Made by a program: the position numbers and the translations under genes. A DNA stretch of 64,000 bases from Gordonia amarae NBRC 15530. Its GTDB lineage: Bacteria > Actinomycetota > Actinomycetes > Mycobacteriales > Mycobacteriaceae. How positions within the stretch are numbered: the first letter of the stretch is position 1; every line of letters starts with the position of its first letter. Location of the stretch: assembly GCF_000241345.1 (NCBI RefSeq), contig NZ_BAED01000061.1, positions 62,001 through 126,000 on the forward strand, written 5' to 3'. The notes below the pieces were generated by a model. It searched no databases. It was not told where the DNA came from and saw only the letters and a list, made by a program, of their open reading frames with translations. Of this stretch, positions 50,556 to 59,194 are shown piece by piece.

Positions 50556-51259
50556 AAAACGCGGTAGTGACGGGCGGCGGCTCCGGCATCGGGGCCGCCA
50601 TCGTCGAGCGCCTGCGCAGCGAGGGCTACCACGTCGCCATCATCGACCTGAATCCTCCCGCCGACGATCCGCTGGCCAAGGCGGCCGACGTGACCAGCCC
50701 CGACCAGATCGCCGCCGCGTTCGCGGCGATCCGGGAACAGTTGGGCCCCATCACGATTCTGGTCAACGCCGCCGGCCTCGACGGTTTCAGCAAGTTCTCC
50801 GACATCGATTTCGACACCTGGCGCAAGGTGATCGACGTCAACCTCAACGGCGTCTACCACACCGTGCAGGCGGTACTGCCCGACATGCGCGAAGCAGGCT
50901 GGGGCCGGATCGTCAACATCTCGTCGTCGAGCGCGCACTCGGGCCAGCCCTACATGGCGCACTACGTCGCGGCCAAGTCGGCGGTCAACGGCCTGACCAA
51001 GGCGCTGGCACTGGAGTTGGGCCCCAAGGGAATCACCGTCAACGCGGTCCCGCCCGGATTCATCGACACCCCGATGCTGCGCAACGCCGAGAATCACAAG
51101 AATCTCGGCGGCACCGTCGAGGACCACATCAAACGGACCCCCGTCCGCCGGGTCGGTCGCCCGCAGGACATCGCCGCCGCCTGCGCCTTCCTCATCTCCG
51201 AGGACGCCGGCTACATCACCGGCCAGATCCTCGGTGTCAACGGCGGCCGGAACACCTAG
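50552..51259 (+). CDS. SDR-family oxidoreductase
   Basis: A 235-residue SDR. VVTGGGSGIGAA is near residue 5, IDLN at the end of beta-2, VNAAG near 73, SSSSAHSGQ for the catalytic Ser, and Y-V-A-A-K near 136. It is coupled to the dioxygenase by ATGA. It is shorter than the other SDRs here but complete, and probably oxidises an alcohol made by the dioxygenase or P450. Confidence 0.9.
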   Translation: MKNAVVTGGGSGIGAAIVERLRSEGYHVAIIDLNPPADDPLAKAADVTSPDQIAAAFAAIREQLGPITILVNAAGLDGFSKFSDIDFDTWRKVIDVNLNGVYHTVQAVLPDMREAGWGRIVNISSSSAHSGQPYMAHYVAAKSAVNGLTKALALELGPKGITVNAVPPGFIDTPMLRNAENHKNLGGTVEDHIKRTPVRRVGRPQDIAAACAFLISEDAGYITGQILGVNGGRNT

Positions 51260-51272
51260 AAAGGGAACACGA

Positions 51273-52133
51273 ATGGGACGAGTAGAAGGCAAGGTCGCTT
51301 TCGTCACCGGCGCCGCGCGCGGCCAGGGCCGCAGCCACGCCGTCCGGCTGGCCGAAGAAGGCGCCGACATCATCGCCGTCGATCTGTGCAAGAACATCGA
51401 CTCCATGGGCTACCCGATGGCCACCCCGGAGGACCTGGAGGAGACCGCCCGGCTGATCGAGAAGGAAGGCCGGAAGGTGGTCACCGCCCAGGCCGACGTC
51501 CGGGACGCCGGCGCGTTGCGCGCCGCCGTGGAGCGGGGCATCGACGAGCTGGGCAAGCTCGATGTGGTGGTGGCGCAGGCCGGTGTGGCCGGTATGAAGG
51601 GCAATCCGCCGCGGCAGGCCTGGTCCGACGTGATCGACACCAACCTTGTCGGCACCATCAACGCCGTCCAGGTGTCGTTGCCGCACCTGTCCGAAGGTGC
51701 ATCGATCATCGCCACCGGTTCGCTCGCGGCGATGATGGACATCAGCAAGGTCGATCAGCCGGGCAAGGATCTCGGCGGCGTCGCCTATGTGTTCTCCAAG
51801 CGCACGCTGTCCAACTACATTCACGAGCTGGCCACGCATATCGCTCCGGAAGGCATCCGCGCCAACGTCATCCACCCCACCAACTGCAACACCGACATGC
51901 TGCAGAGCGAGCCGATGTACCGCTCGTTCCGGCCCGATCTGGAAGCACCCACCCGCGAGGACGCCACCCCGGCCTTCTACGTCCAGCAGGCGATGAAGGT
52001 CCCGTGGGTCGAGCCCGGCGATATCAGCGACATGGTGCTGTTCCTGGCCTCCGACGAATCGCGCTATGTCACCGGCATGCAGATGCGCGTCGATGCCGGC
52101 GGCTATCTCAAGTGGTACGACTACCGCGTCTAG
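51273..52133 (+). CDS. Mycofactocin-coupled SDR (nicotinoprotein dehydrogenase)
   Basis: A 286-residue SDR. TGAARGQGRSHAVRLAEEGA at residues 12-31 is the hallmark of mycofactocin-coupled SDRs (carveol-dehydrogenase type). The extra segment after IIAVDLCKNI is the family insertion that traps NAD. The catalytic pair is Y-V-F-S-K near 174. These enzymes keep their NAD bound and pass electrons to the peptide cofactor mycofactocin (family knowledge). GAAAGGG precedes the ATG. The mft genes themselves are not in this window. Confidence 0.88.
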   Translation: MGRVEGKVAFVTGAARGQGRSHAVRLAEEGADIIAVDLCKNIDSMGYPMATPEDLEETARLIEKEGRKVVTAQADVRDAGALRAAVERGIDELGKLDVVVAQAGVAGMKGNPPRQAWSDVIDTNLVGTINAVQVSLPHLSEGASIIATGSLAAMMDISKVDQPGKDLGGVAYVFSKRTLSNYIHELATHIAPEGIRANVIHPTNCNTDMLQSEPMYRSFRPDLEAPTREDATPAFYVQQAMKVPWVEPGDISDMVLFLASDESRYVTGMQMRVDAGGYLKWYDYRV

Positions 52134-52143
52134 GAGCGCTCGC

Positions 52144-52344
52144 ATGATGAAGGTGAATGTTGACGGGTCCCGCTGCCAGGGACACACGATCTGCGCCATG
52201 GTCGCGCCCAACAGTTTTGAGCTCGACGAGATCGACGGCCACTCCACACCGGTGTCGGCCGAAGTTCCCCCCGAGTACGCCGAGCAGGTCCGCGAGGCCG
52301 TTCGGTCGTGCCCGGAACAGGCGATTTCCATCATTGAGAAATGA
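52144..52344 (+). CDS. [3Fe-4S] ferredoxin
   Basis: A 66-residue ferredoxin, or 65 from the second ATG. The cluster ligands are C11-x5-C17 with the conserved His (CQGHTICAMVAP) and the distal SCPEQA. The missing fourth Cys makes it a 3Fe-4S type, the normal electron donor for actinobacterial P450s. It lies directly between the mycofactocin SDR and the P450, so the P450 is its partner. The P450 at 31186 may share it. Confidence 0.92.
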   Translation: MMKVNVDGSRCQGHTICAMVAPNSFELDEIDGHSTPVSAEVPPEYAEQVREAVRSCPEQAISIIEK

Positions 52345-52371
52345 GGGGGGAAGAATGAGGAGACCACCACC

Positions 52372-53754
52372 ATGACCACCGAAACCACAGCGTCGTCGGA
52401 TATTTCGGCCGACGACGCGCGGAAGAAGAACCGGTATTCCTTCGACCGGCACGCCCCCGGCTACCGCGAGAAGTTCCTGGACACCACCGCGGAGATGCAG
52501 GAGAAATGCCCGGTCGCCTGGAGCGACACCTACGACGGGCACTGGGTGGCCGCGAGCAGCGACGCCGTGTTCGAGCTGGCCCGCTGCCCGTACGTGTCCA
52601 ACGACCATGATGTGCGTGGAGAACGCAAGGGCTACAAGGGGATCAACGTCCCCACCGCCGAACGCGCCACCGGTGTGCGCGGCGGCATCCTGGAGATGGA
52701 CGAGCCCGAGCACAGCTTCTTCCGGTCGATCCTGAACCCGTACCTGTCGCCGGCCGCGGTCAAACGCTGGGTGCCGTTCATCGACAAGATCGTGCACGCC
52801 TGCATCGACGAGAAGATCGAATCGGGCCGCATCGACTTCGTCGACGAACTCGCCAACGTCGTTCCCGCGGTGCTGACCCTGGCGATGCTGGGCATCCCGG
52901 TGGAGAAGTGGACCATCTACAACGAGCCGGTGCATGCGGCCGTGTACACCCCACCGGACTCGCCGGACGCCCCGCGCGTGGCCGAACTGCACCGCCAGCT
53001 CGGCATCGACCTGATCACCAATCTCTTCGAGATCCGGGCCAATCCGCGCCCAGGACTCATCAACGCCGTCGCCAACGCAGCCATGGACGGCGGCACCCCC
53101 GACGACATGGAGCTCCTCGGCATCCTCAGCCTCGTGATCGGCGGCGGCTTCGACACCACCACAGCGCTCACAGCCCATGCGCTGGAATGGCTTTCGGAGA
53201 ACCCAGACCAACGGGCCCGGCTCAGCGCCGAACGCGACACCCTGATGAACGCCGCCACCGAGGAGTTCCTGCGCTACTTCACCCCCGCCGCGGGCGACGG
53301 GCGCACCATCTCCGAGGACTGCGAAGTCGCCGACACCGAGTTCCATGAAGGCGAACGCCTGTGGCTCTCGTGGGCGATGGCCAACCGGGATCCGAGCCTG
53401 TTCCCCGAACCCAACACCATCGACATGGACCGGAAGGGCAATCGGCACTTCAGCTTCGGCCTCGGGGTGCACCGTTGCATCGGCTCGAATGTGGCACGCA
53501 CGGTGTTCAAGCGGATGCTGATCGCGGTGTTCGACCGGATGCCGGACTTCGTGTGCGACCCGGCGGGCACCGTGCACTACGACTCGATCGGCGTGATCCA
53601 GGGTATGCGGCACCTGCCCGCGACCTTCACCCCCGGACCGCGCACGCACAAGTCGATCGCCGACACCCTCGTCGAGTTGCAGCAGATGGTCGAGGACGAG
53701 CGTCTGGCCGAACCGCTGTCGATCGCCCGCAAGCGCGAGGCAGCCACCGAATAG
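52372..53754 (+). CDS. Cytochrome P450
   Basis: A 460-residue P450. The I-helix is SLVIGGGFDTTTA, ExxR is EEFLR, and the heme-Cys loop is FGLGVHRCIG near residues 362-371. It lies 27 bp after its ferredoxin. It probably hydroxylates a hydrophobic ring or chain. The C-terminal 40 residues are helical and charged, longer than typical. It ends just before repeat R1. Confidence 0.92.
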   Translation: MTTETTASSDISADDARKKNRYSFDRHAPGYREKFLDTTAEMQEKCPVAWSDTYDGHWVAASSDAVFELARCPYVSNDHDVRGERKGYKGINVPTAERATGVRGGILEMDEPEHSFFRSILNPYLSPAAVKRWVPFIDKIVHACIDEKIESGRIDFVDELANVVPAVLTLAMLGIPVEKWTIYNEPVHAAVYTPPDSPDAPRVAELHRQLGIDLITNLFEIRANPRPGLINAVANAAMDGGTPDDMELLGILSLVIGGGFDTTTALTAHALEWLSENPDQRARLSAERDTLMNAATEEFLRYFTPAAGDGRTISEDCEVADTEFHEGERLWLSWAMANRDPSLFPEPNTIDMDRKGNRHFSFGLGVHRCIGSNVARTVFKRMLIAVFDRMPDFVCDPAGTVHYDSIGVIQGMRHLPATFTPGPRTHKSIADTLVELQQMVEDERLAEPLSIARKREAATE

Positions 53755-53766
53755 CCCCGCCCCCTT

Positions 53767-53890
53767 GCTGGTTGAGGTGCCCAATCCGCTGGTTGAGGTG
53801 TGAGGAGCGCAAGCGACGAGCCTCGAAACCCCGCAAGACGACAACGTCGGCTCACCAGGTTTCGAGGCTCGCAAGCTCGCACCGCAACCA
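53767..53890. repeat. Dispersed repeat R1, inverted pair plus fragment
   Basis: A short fragment (53767-53780) precedes a full unit, GGTTGAGGTGTGAGGAGCGC... (53791-53830), and its inverted partner (53858-53890). The pair separates the P450 operon from the hydroxyacid dehydrogenase genes and may end or attenuate transcription. Confidence 0.75.
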
Positions 53891-53932
53891 GCGAGGAGTT
53901 TGCGTCAACCCGTACTACCCGAAGGACATTCC

Positions 53933-54751
53933 ATGACAACAGTCGGTTTCATCGGGCTCGGCAGTCAGGGCGGGCCGATGGCCCGGCGGATCGTCGACGC
54001 CGGCATCGACACCGTGCTGTGGGCACGGCGTCCGGAAACCCTGGAGCCGTTCGCGGACTCGGCCGCCAAGACCGCGGGGTCACCGGCCGAGGTCGGTGCG
54101 GCGAGCGACATCGTCTGCCTGTGCGTGGTCGGCGACGACGACGTCCTGTCGGTGGCCGGCGGCCCGGACGGCGTGTTGTCCGGGATGCGCGAGGGTGCGA
54201 TCCTCGTGGTGCACAGCACCGTTCACCCCGACACCTGCACCCGCCTGGCCGCCGAGGCCGCCGCGCGCGGGGTGTCGGTGGTGGACGCACCGGTCAGCGG
54301 CGGCGGTCGCGCCGCTGAGGCAGGCAACTTGCTGGTGATGGTGGGCGGCGACGAGGAGACCGTCGCGGCCTGCCGTCCGGTGTTCGGTACCTACGGCGAC
54401 CCGGTGGTCCATCTCGGGCCGCTCGGCTCCGGCCAGGTCACCAAGCTCCTCAACAACCTGCTGTTCACCGCCAACCTCGCCACGTCCGCCGACACCCTCG
54501 CACTCGGGAAGTCCCTCGGGGTGGACGCCGACAGGCTGGCGCAGGTGATCACGAACGGCTCGGCCAACAGTTTCGCCCTCGGCCGCGTCGCGTCGGCGGG
54601 CGGCCTCGAGCGTATCGCCGGTCACGCCGGCAACGTGCTGGTCAAGGATGTCTCGCTCATCGACGGCATCGCCGCCACAGCGGGAGCGCGCAGTGAGGTG
54701 GTGCAGGCCACCGCGCACGCCACACTCCGGCTGATGGGGCTGGAACAGTGA
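53933..54751 (+). CDS. Beta-hydroxyacid dehydrogenase (HIBADH/GHBDH family), copy 1
   Basis: A 272-residue NAD-dependent dehydrogenase. The N-terminal Rossmann motif is GFIGLGSQGGPMA, DAPVSGGGRAAEAG near 119 is the substrate-binding signature, and the catalytic Lys is in GSGQVTKLLNN near 168. It oxidises a 3-hydroxyacid or similar. Its stop overlaps the GTG of copy 2. The two are clearly paralogous. Confidence 0.9.
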   Translation: MTTVGFIGLGSQGGPMARRIVDAGIDTVLWARRPETLEPFADSAAKTAGSPAEVGAASDIVCLCVVGDDDVLSVAGGPDGVLSGMREGAILVVHSTVHPDTCTRLAAEAAARGVSVVDAPVSGGGRAAEAGNLLVMVGGDEETVAACRPVFGTYGDPVVHLGPLGSGQVTKLLNNLLFTANLATSADTLALGKSLGVDADRLAQVITNGSANSFALGRVASAGGLERIAGHAGNVLVKDVSLIDGIAATAGARSEVVQATAHATLRLMGLEQ

Positions 54752-55566
54752 GCCGGATCGGGCTGGTCGGCGCCGGTCGGATGGGACTGCCCATCGCCCG
54801 GCGCCTGGCCGCCGCCGGTCACGAGGTGACGGCACTGGCCAGAACCGACGACGCCCGGGAGCGGCTGACCGCGGCCGGGATCGAGGCCGTCGCGGATATC
54901 GGTGAGGTCGCGGACGCGGCGGCGGATCTGCTCCTGGTCGTCGTCCTGACCGACGAGCAGGTCCGTGAAATCTGCCTGACCGGTCCGCTCCCCGAGCGGA
55001 TCCGGCAGGGGGCCACGCTGGTTATCCACACCACCGGCAGCCCGCGCACCACCCAGGACATCGCCGCGGCCCTGGAACCCAGGGGCGTCACCGTGGTCGA
55101 CGCCGCGGTGAGCGGCGGACCGCACAACATCGCGGCGGGCGATCTGACGCTGTTCGTCGGCGGACCCGCCGGCATCGTCGACGCCCTGTCCCCGGTGCTG
55201 AGCGCCTATGCCGACCCGATCATCTACGCCGGTACTCAAGGTGCAGGACAGTGCGTGAAGCTGGTCAACAACGCGCTGTTCACCGCCCAGATCGGTGCGG
55301 TGCGCGCCGCCGTCGAGCTCGGTGGGCGTCTCGGCGTGCAGGAGCAGGCGCTGCTGTCGGCCCTTCCCCACGCCAGCTCGGACAGCCGGGCACTGGCCGG
55401 CGCGGCGCGGCGCGGATCGGTGGAGGAGTTCATCGGCAGCGTCGCCGAGTTCGTCGGCAAGGACATCGCCACGGTCCGTGCGGTGGCCGCCGAGCTGGAC
55501 GCCGACCTCGGACCTCTCGATCCGCTGATCACCTACGGCTGCACCACCGGGCAGTCCGCCGGCTAG
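54748..55566 (+). CDS. Beta-hydroxyacid dehydrogenase (HIBADH/GHBDH family), copy 2
   Basis: A 272-residue paralogue of the preceding gene. It has GLVGAGRMGLPIA at the N-terminus, DAAVSGGPHNIAAG near 117, and the Lys in GAGQCVKLVNN near 168. A GTG start overlaps copy 1 (GTGA). Tandem non-identical copies suggest two related substrates or a heteromer. Confidence 0.9.
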   Translation: MSRIGLVGAGRMGLPIARRLAAAGHEVTALARTDDARERLTAAGIEAVADIGEVADAAADLLLVVVLTDEQVREICLTGPLPERIRQGATLVIHTTGSPRTTQDIAAALEPRGVTVVDAAVSGGPHNIAAGDLTLFVGGPAGIVDALSPVLSAYADPIIYAGTQGAGQCVKLVNNALFTAQIGAVRAAVELGGRLGVQEQALLSALPHASSDSRALAGAARRGSVEEFIGSVAEFVGKDIATVRAVAAELDADLGPLDPLITYGCTTGQSAG

Positions 55567-55574
55567 GGACGACG

Positions 55575-56168
55575 TCAGATAGCCGCGGTCAGGCCGCCGT
55601 TCGACGTGATCGGGCTGCCGAGGAGGAAGGTCTCGGTGGTGGTCATGGTCTCGGGTGCGAGTCCGGCCGCGGCGAACGCACGCCGCTTGAACGCGCGTGC
55701 GGCAAAGCTGAGTTCATATGCGGCGGTCCGACAGCGGCCGGCCAGTTCCAGCGGCCGGGTCGGACCCCACAGGCGCAGGTCGGCACGGACCGAGTCAAGC
55801 GTTTCCAGCACGCCGGAGCGGACGCGCTCGTCGGCCTCGAACAGTGTCGAGCACACCGCGAGCGCCTGCGGCCAGGGACCGTCGTCGGTATGGGATTTCA
55901 TGGAGCAGTCGAAGTCCAGGGGGTGGGCGCCGAGGATCTCCAACGGTCGGACGTCGCAGTCCTGCACCACATGGACGGTGACCTCCCAGCCTGCGAGCGC
56001 CTGGTCGAACAGCCAGCCTCCGGCGTGGACGATCGTCTGCTCGGCGTCGGGAGTGATCAGGGCGAGTCGGTTGCGGAGGGGCCGACGCCGCGCGTCAGCT
56101 CGCGTTCGAGTGATCTCACGTACTCCCGGAACACGCGGGTGAGAGGTATTGACGAGTCCAGCAGCCAT
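55575..56168 (-). CDS. Conserved-looking protein of unknown function
   Basis: Up to 197 residues. The core HAGGWLFDQALAGWEVTVHV, then RPLEILGAH and the Ala/Arg-rich end look like a real protein, but I do not recognise a family. No canonical start exists close after the upstream TetR stop (56057). The only in-frame ATG (56168) makes it overlap TetR by 112 bases, so a rarer start codon nearer 56060 is possible. It ends 9 bp from the converging dehydrogenase stop. Confidence 0.55.
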   Translation of the reverse strand: MAAGLVNTSHPRVPGVREITRTRADARRRPLRNRLALITPDAEQTIVHAGGWLFDQALAGWEVTVHVVQDCDVRPLEILGAHPLDFDCSMKSHTDDGPWPQALAVCSTLFEADERVRSGVLETLDSVRADLRLWGPTRPLELAGRCRTAAYELSFAARAFKRRAFAAAGLAPETMTTTETFLLGSPITSNGGLTAAI

Positions 56169-56683
56169 GTGGTTTCCATCCCGTTGATGAAGGCGATAGC
56201 TTCCACGGCCTTGTCGGCCGCGTCCAGATCGGTTCGGAAACGCCCCTCCCGCTGGCCCCGCCGGATGCCTTCGGCGACGATGTCGACGGAGACACGGTGA
56301 CGGTGCAACAACCTGGCATGCAACGGGGAATCCGGCTCGAGGTTCTCGGCCCGGAGTACGACGAACAGGCCGACGAGTTCCGGCGACCGCTCAAATCGCT
56401 GGGCAACACGCTCGAGTTCCTCAAGAATGTCACCTCCCAGATCCGCGTGCTGGTTGTCGTCGGCGTCTCGTCGTTCCAGGACGGCGTGCAACAACTGCGC
56501 CTTGGACCCGAAATGATGCAGGATTCCCGCAGATGTGACTCCGGCTTCCCGGGCGATCTGTGCGAGGGACGTATTCCGCCAGCCGTTGCGGACCAGCAAT
56601 CGCTGAGCCACGTCGAGAATGAGTCGCTTGCGCTCTTCACCCTTGACCAGCAAGGCGTCGTACGGTCGCACGCCCGTCACCAC
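56057..56683 (-). CDS. TetR-family transcriptional regulator
   Basis: A 208-residue TetR with a GTG start at 56683. The HTH is at about residues 39-59 (QIAREAGVTSAGILHHFGSK). The ligand domain has an FxxxL-rich helix 7-8 region. Upstream lies a 40-bp imperfect inverted repeat (56706-56745) and the end of the leftward CoA-transferase operon. Self-regulation and control of the downstream ABC/CoA operon are inference. Confidence 0.83.
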   Translation of the reverse strand: MVTGVRPYDALLVKGEERKRLILDVAQRLLVRNGWRNTSLAQIAREAGVTSAGILHHFGSKAQLLHAVLERRDADDNQHADLGGDILEELERVAQRFERSPELVGLFVVLRAENLEPDSPLHARLLHRHRVSVDIVAEGIRRGQREGRFRTDLDAADKAVEAIAFINGMETTWLLDSSIPLTRVFREYVRSLERELTRGVGPSATDSP

Positions 56684-56705
56684 AGTCCTACCTTCGGGGG
56701 GCTGT

Positions 56706-56745
56706 CCGAAACTGACCTAGTGAACACATAGTAGGTAGGTTTCGG
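56706..56745. promoter_or_regulatory. Imperfect long inverted repeat upstream of TetR
   Basis: CCGAAAC at 56706-56712 and GTTTCGG at 56739-56745 are the ends of 17-bp arms matching at about 12 positions around an AACACA centre. It lies 23-62 bases upstream of the TetR start, between it and the CoA-transferase stop. Confidence 0.45.
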
Positions 56746-56780
56746 AAATGTGACAAGCGTCTCGTTGGGGTTTCCAGAAG

Positions 56781-58007
56781 TCACCAGTCACTCTTTGCCT
56801 TGCCAAAGGCCCCGCGCTCACGGAGCCCCGCCACCTCGGCCTCCCCCATCCCCACGGCGGCCAGGATCGTCGCGGTGTGCTCACCCAGCGCGGGCACCGC
56901 ACCCATCACCGGTTCCACCCCGGCGATCACCGCGGGCGGCAGCAGCGCGGGCACCGGTCCGCCCGGGGTGTCGATGGTGCGCCAGCGGTCGCGGGCCCGC
57001 AGGTGCGGGTGGGCGATGACATCGCTGGGCGTGTTGTAACGGGCGTTGCCGATGCCGGCGTCGTCGGCACGTTTCTGGATCTCCGCCAGATCATGCTGCC
57101 CGCACCACCCGGCGATGGCCGCGTCGAGGATGTCCCGGTGCGCCACCCGGCCGGCGTTCGAGGCGAACCGCGGATCGTCGGCGAGGTCGTCGCGGCCGAT
57201 GATCTCCCGCGACAGCCGCTGCCACTCCCGGTCGTTGGTCGTGCCCAGCACCACGGTCTGACCGTCGGCGGTGGCGTACGAACCGTACGGCGCCACCGCC
57301 GGCGACCCCATCCCCCGCGGCTCCTGGTCGATGCCGGTGTGCAGGGTGTAGTTGAGCGCGTAACCCATCAGCTCGGTCATGGTGTCGAACAGGCTGACCT
57401 GCACCTGCGCCCCACCGGGCGCCAGGTCACCGGACCCGGACCCGCGTTCGCGGCGCAGCAGCAACGACAGGATGGAGATCGCCGAGAACAGTCCCGACGA
57501 CACGTCGGCCATCGGCGGCCCCGGTTTCGCGGGTGCGCCCGGCGAGCCGGTGATCGCGCAGGCCCCGGATTCGGCCTGGGCCAGCAGGTCATAGGCCCGC
57601 TTGTGTGACAGGGGTCCGCCCGGCCCGTAGCCGTCGATCTCCACCGATATCAGGTCCGGATGACGCTTCGCGAGTTCGTCCGGGGTCAACCCCATCCGCC
57701 CCGTCGCCCCGGGCGCCAGGTTGGCCACGAGGACATCCGCCGATTCGAGAAGCCGGTGCAGAACCTCCAGTCCCGCATCGCTTTTCAGGTCAAGCGTGAT
57801 GGATTGTTTACCCCTGTTGCACCACACGAAATGCGCGGCCTGACCTTTGACCACGTCGTCGTAGTGCCGGGCGAAGTCGCCCCCGCCCGGGTTCTCCACC
57901 TTGATGACGGTGGCGCCGAGATCGGCCAGCACGCGGGTGCAGATCGGAGCCGACACCGCCTGTTCGAGGGCGACGACGGTAACCCCTTCCAGGGGCAACT
58001 CCGTCAT
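56781..58007 (-). CDS. CaiB/BaiF-family (class III) CoA-transferase, second copy
   Basis: A 408-residue enzyme. TVVALEQAVSAPICTRVLADLG opens it, GGDFARHYDDVVKG follows, and the catalytic Asp is in LSHKRAYDLLAQAESG near 157. It differs clearly from the copy at 46826 and so probably serves another acid. It overlaps the acyl-CoA dehydrogenase stop (TGATG). It is the last gene of the LIV-type operon. Confidence 0.9.
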   Translation of the reverse strand: MTELPLEGVTVVALEQAVSAPICTRVLADLGATVIKVENPGGGDFARHYDDVVKGQAAHFVWCNRGKQSITLDLKSDAGLEVLHRLLESADVLVANLAPGATGRMGLTPDELAKRHPDLISVEIDGYGPGGPLSHKRAYDLLAQAESGACAITGSPGAPAKPGPPMADVSSGLFSAISILSLLLRRERGSGSGDLAPGGAQVQVSLFDTMTELMGYALNYTLHTGIDQEPRGMGSPAVAPYGSYATADGQTVVLGTTNDREWQRLSREIIGRDDLADDPRFASNAGRVAHRDILDAAIAGWCGQHDLAEIQKRADDAGIGNARYNTPSDVIAHPHLRARDRWRTIDTPGGPVPALLPPAVIAGVEPVMGAVPALGEHTATILAAVGMGEAEVAGLRERGAFGKAKSDW

Positions 58008-59185
58008 CAGTAGCTGCGTGGCAGGCCGAGGGTGTGCGAGGACAAGAAGTTCAAGATCATCTCCTGACTGATCGGCGCGATCCGCATGACACGCGCCTCA
58101 CGGAAGTAACGACCCACACTGTATTCCTCGGAGTAGCCCATGCCGCCGTGCGTCTGCACGGCGCGATCGGCGGCGGTGAACCCGGCGTCGGCACACAGGT
58201 ACTTGGCGGTGTTGGCCTCCCGGCCGCAGGGCAGGCCGTTGTCGTAGAGCCAGGTGGCCTTGCGCAGCACCAGTTCGGCCGCGTCGAGATGGGCGAGGGA
58301 GTCGGCGAGCGGGAACGCGACACCCTGGTTCATCCCGATCGGCCGGTCGAACACCTCCCGCTCCTTCGCGTAGGTCACGGCCCGGTCGAGCGAGACCCGG
58401 CCCAGGCCCAGCGCCTCGGCCGCGATCAGCATCCGCTCGGGGTTGAGACCGTCGAGCAGATACTGAAAACCCTTGCCCTCCTCACCGACCCGGTCCTCGA
58501 CCGGCACGATGAGATCGTCGATGAACAGTTCGTTGGAGGTGACCGCGTTGCGGCCCAACTTCTTGATGGGCCGGATCTCCACCTTGTCGCGGTCGAGGTC
58601 GGTGAGGAACAACGTCATGCCGTCGGTCTTCTTGGTGACCTCGTCGTACGGGGTGGTGCGCGTGAGCAGCAGCACCTTCTCCGATTCCATCGCCTTGGAG
58701 ATCCACACCTTGCGGCCGTTGACCACATAGTGGTCGCCGTCGCGCCGGGCGAAGGTGGTGATCCGCGAGGTGTCCAGTCCCGCACCGGGTTCGGTGACCC
58801 CGAAGCACACGTGCAGGTCGCCGTTCACGATGCGTGGCAGCGTGCGGGCTTTCAGCTCGTCGGAGCCGTGCACCACCACCGGCTGCATCCCGAAGATCGA
58901 CAGGTGGATCGCGGTGGCGGCGTTCATGCCACCGCCGGATTTAGACACCTCCTCCAGCAGGATGGTGGCCTCGGTGATGCCGAGCCCGTGGCCGCCGTAC
59001 TCCTCGGGGATCGTCATCCCGAGCCAGCCGCCGTCGGCGATCGCCTGATAGAACTCGGTCGGGAACTCGTGCGCCAGATCCTTTTCCATCCAGTAGCGAT
59101 CGTCGAACCGGGCCGCGAGTTCGGCCACGGATTTACGGATCAGCTGCTGGTCGTCGGACAGCGCGAAACTCATGCCGTCGGTCAT
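58007..59185 (-). CDS. Acyl-CoA dehydrogenase
   Basis: A 392-residue flavoprotein from ATG 59185 (GAGGGG site). FGVTEPGAGLDTSRI near 122 is the FAD loop, and HGGMGYSEEYSVGRYFREAR near 350 is the C-terminal FAD motif. The usual EGT catalytic-base triplet is replaced (RIAPISQEM). The Glu in GLNPERMLIAAEA aligns with the isovaleryl-CoA dehydrogenase base, so a branched acyl-CoA is plausible. It is coupled to the CoA-transferase by TGATG. Confidence 0.9.
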   Translation of the reverse strand: MTDGMSFALSDDQQLIRKSVAELAARFDDRYWMEKDLAHEFPTEFYQAIADGGWLGMTIPEEYGGHGLGITEATILLEEVSKSGGGMNAATAIHLSIFGMQPVVVHGSDELKARTLPRIVNGDLHVCFGVTEPGAGLDTSRITTFARRDGDHYVVNGRKVWISKAMESEKVLLLTRTTPYDEVTKKTDGMTLFLTDLDRDKVEIRPIKKLGRNAVTSNELFIDDLIVPVEDRVGEEGKGFQYLLDGLNPERMLIAAEALGLGRVSLDRAVTYAKEREVFDRPIGMNQGVAFPLADSLAHLDAAELVLRKATWLYDNGLPCGREANTAKYLCADAGFTAADRAVQTHGGMGYSEEYSVGRYFREARVMRIAPISQEMILNFLSSHTLGLPRSY

Positions 59186-59194
59186 ACGCACCCC

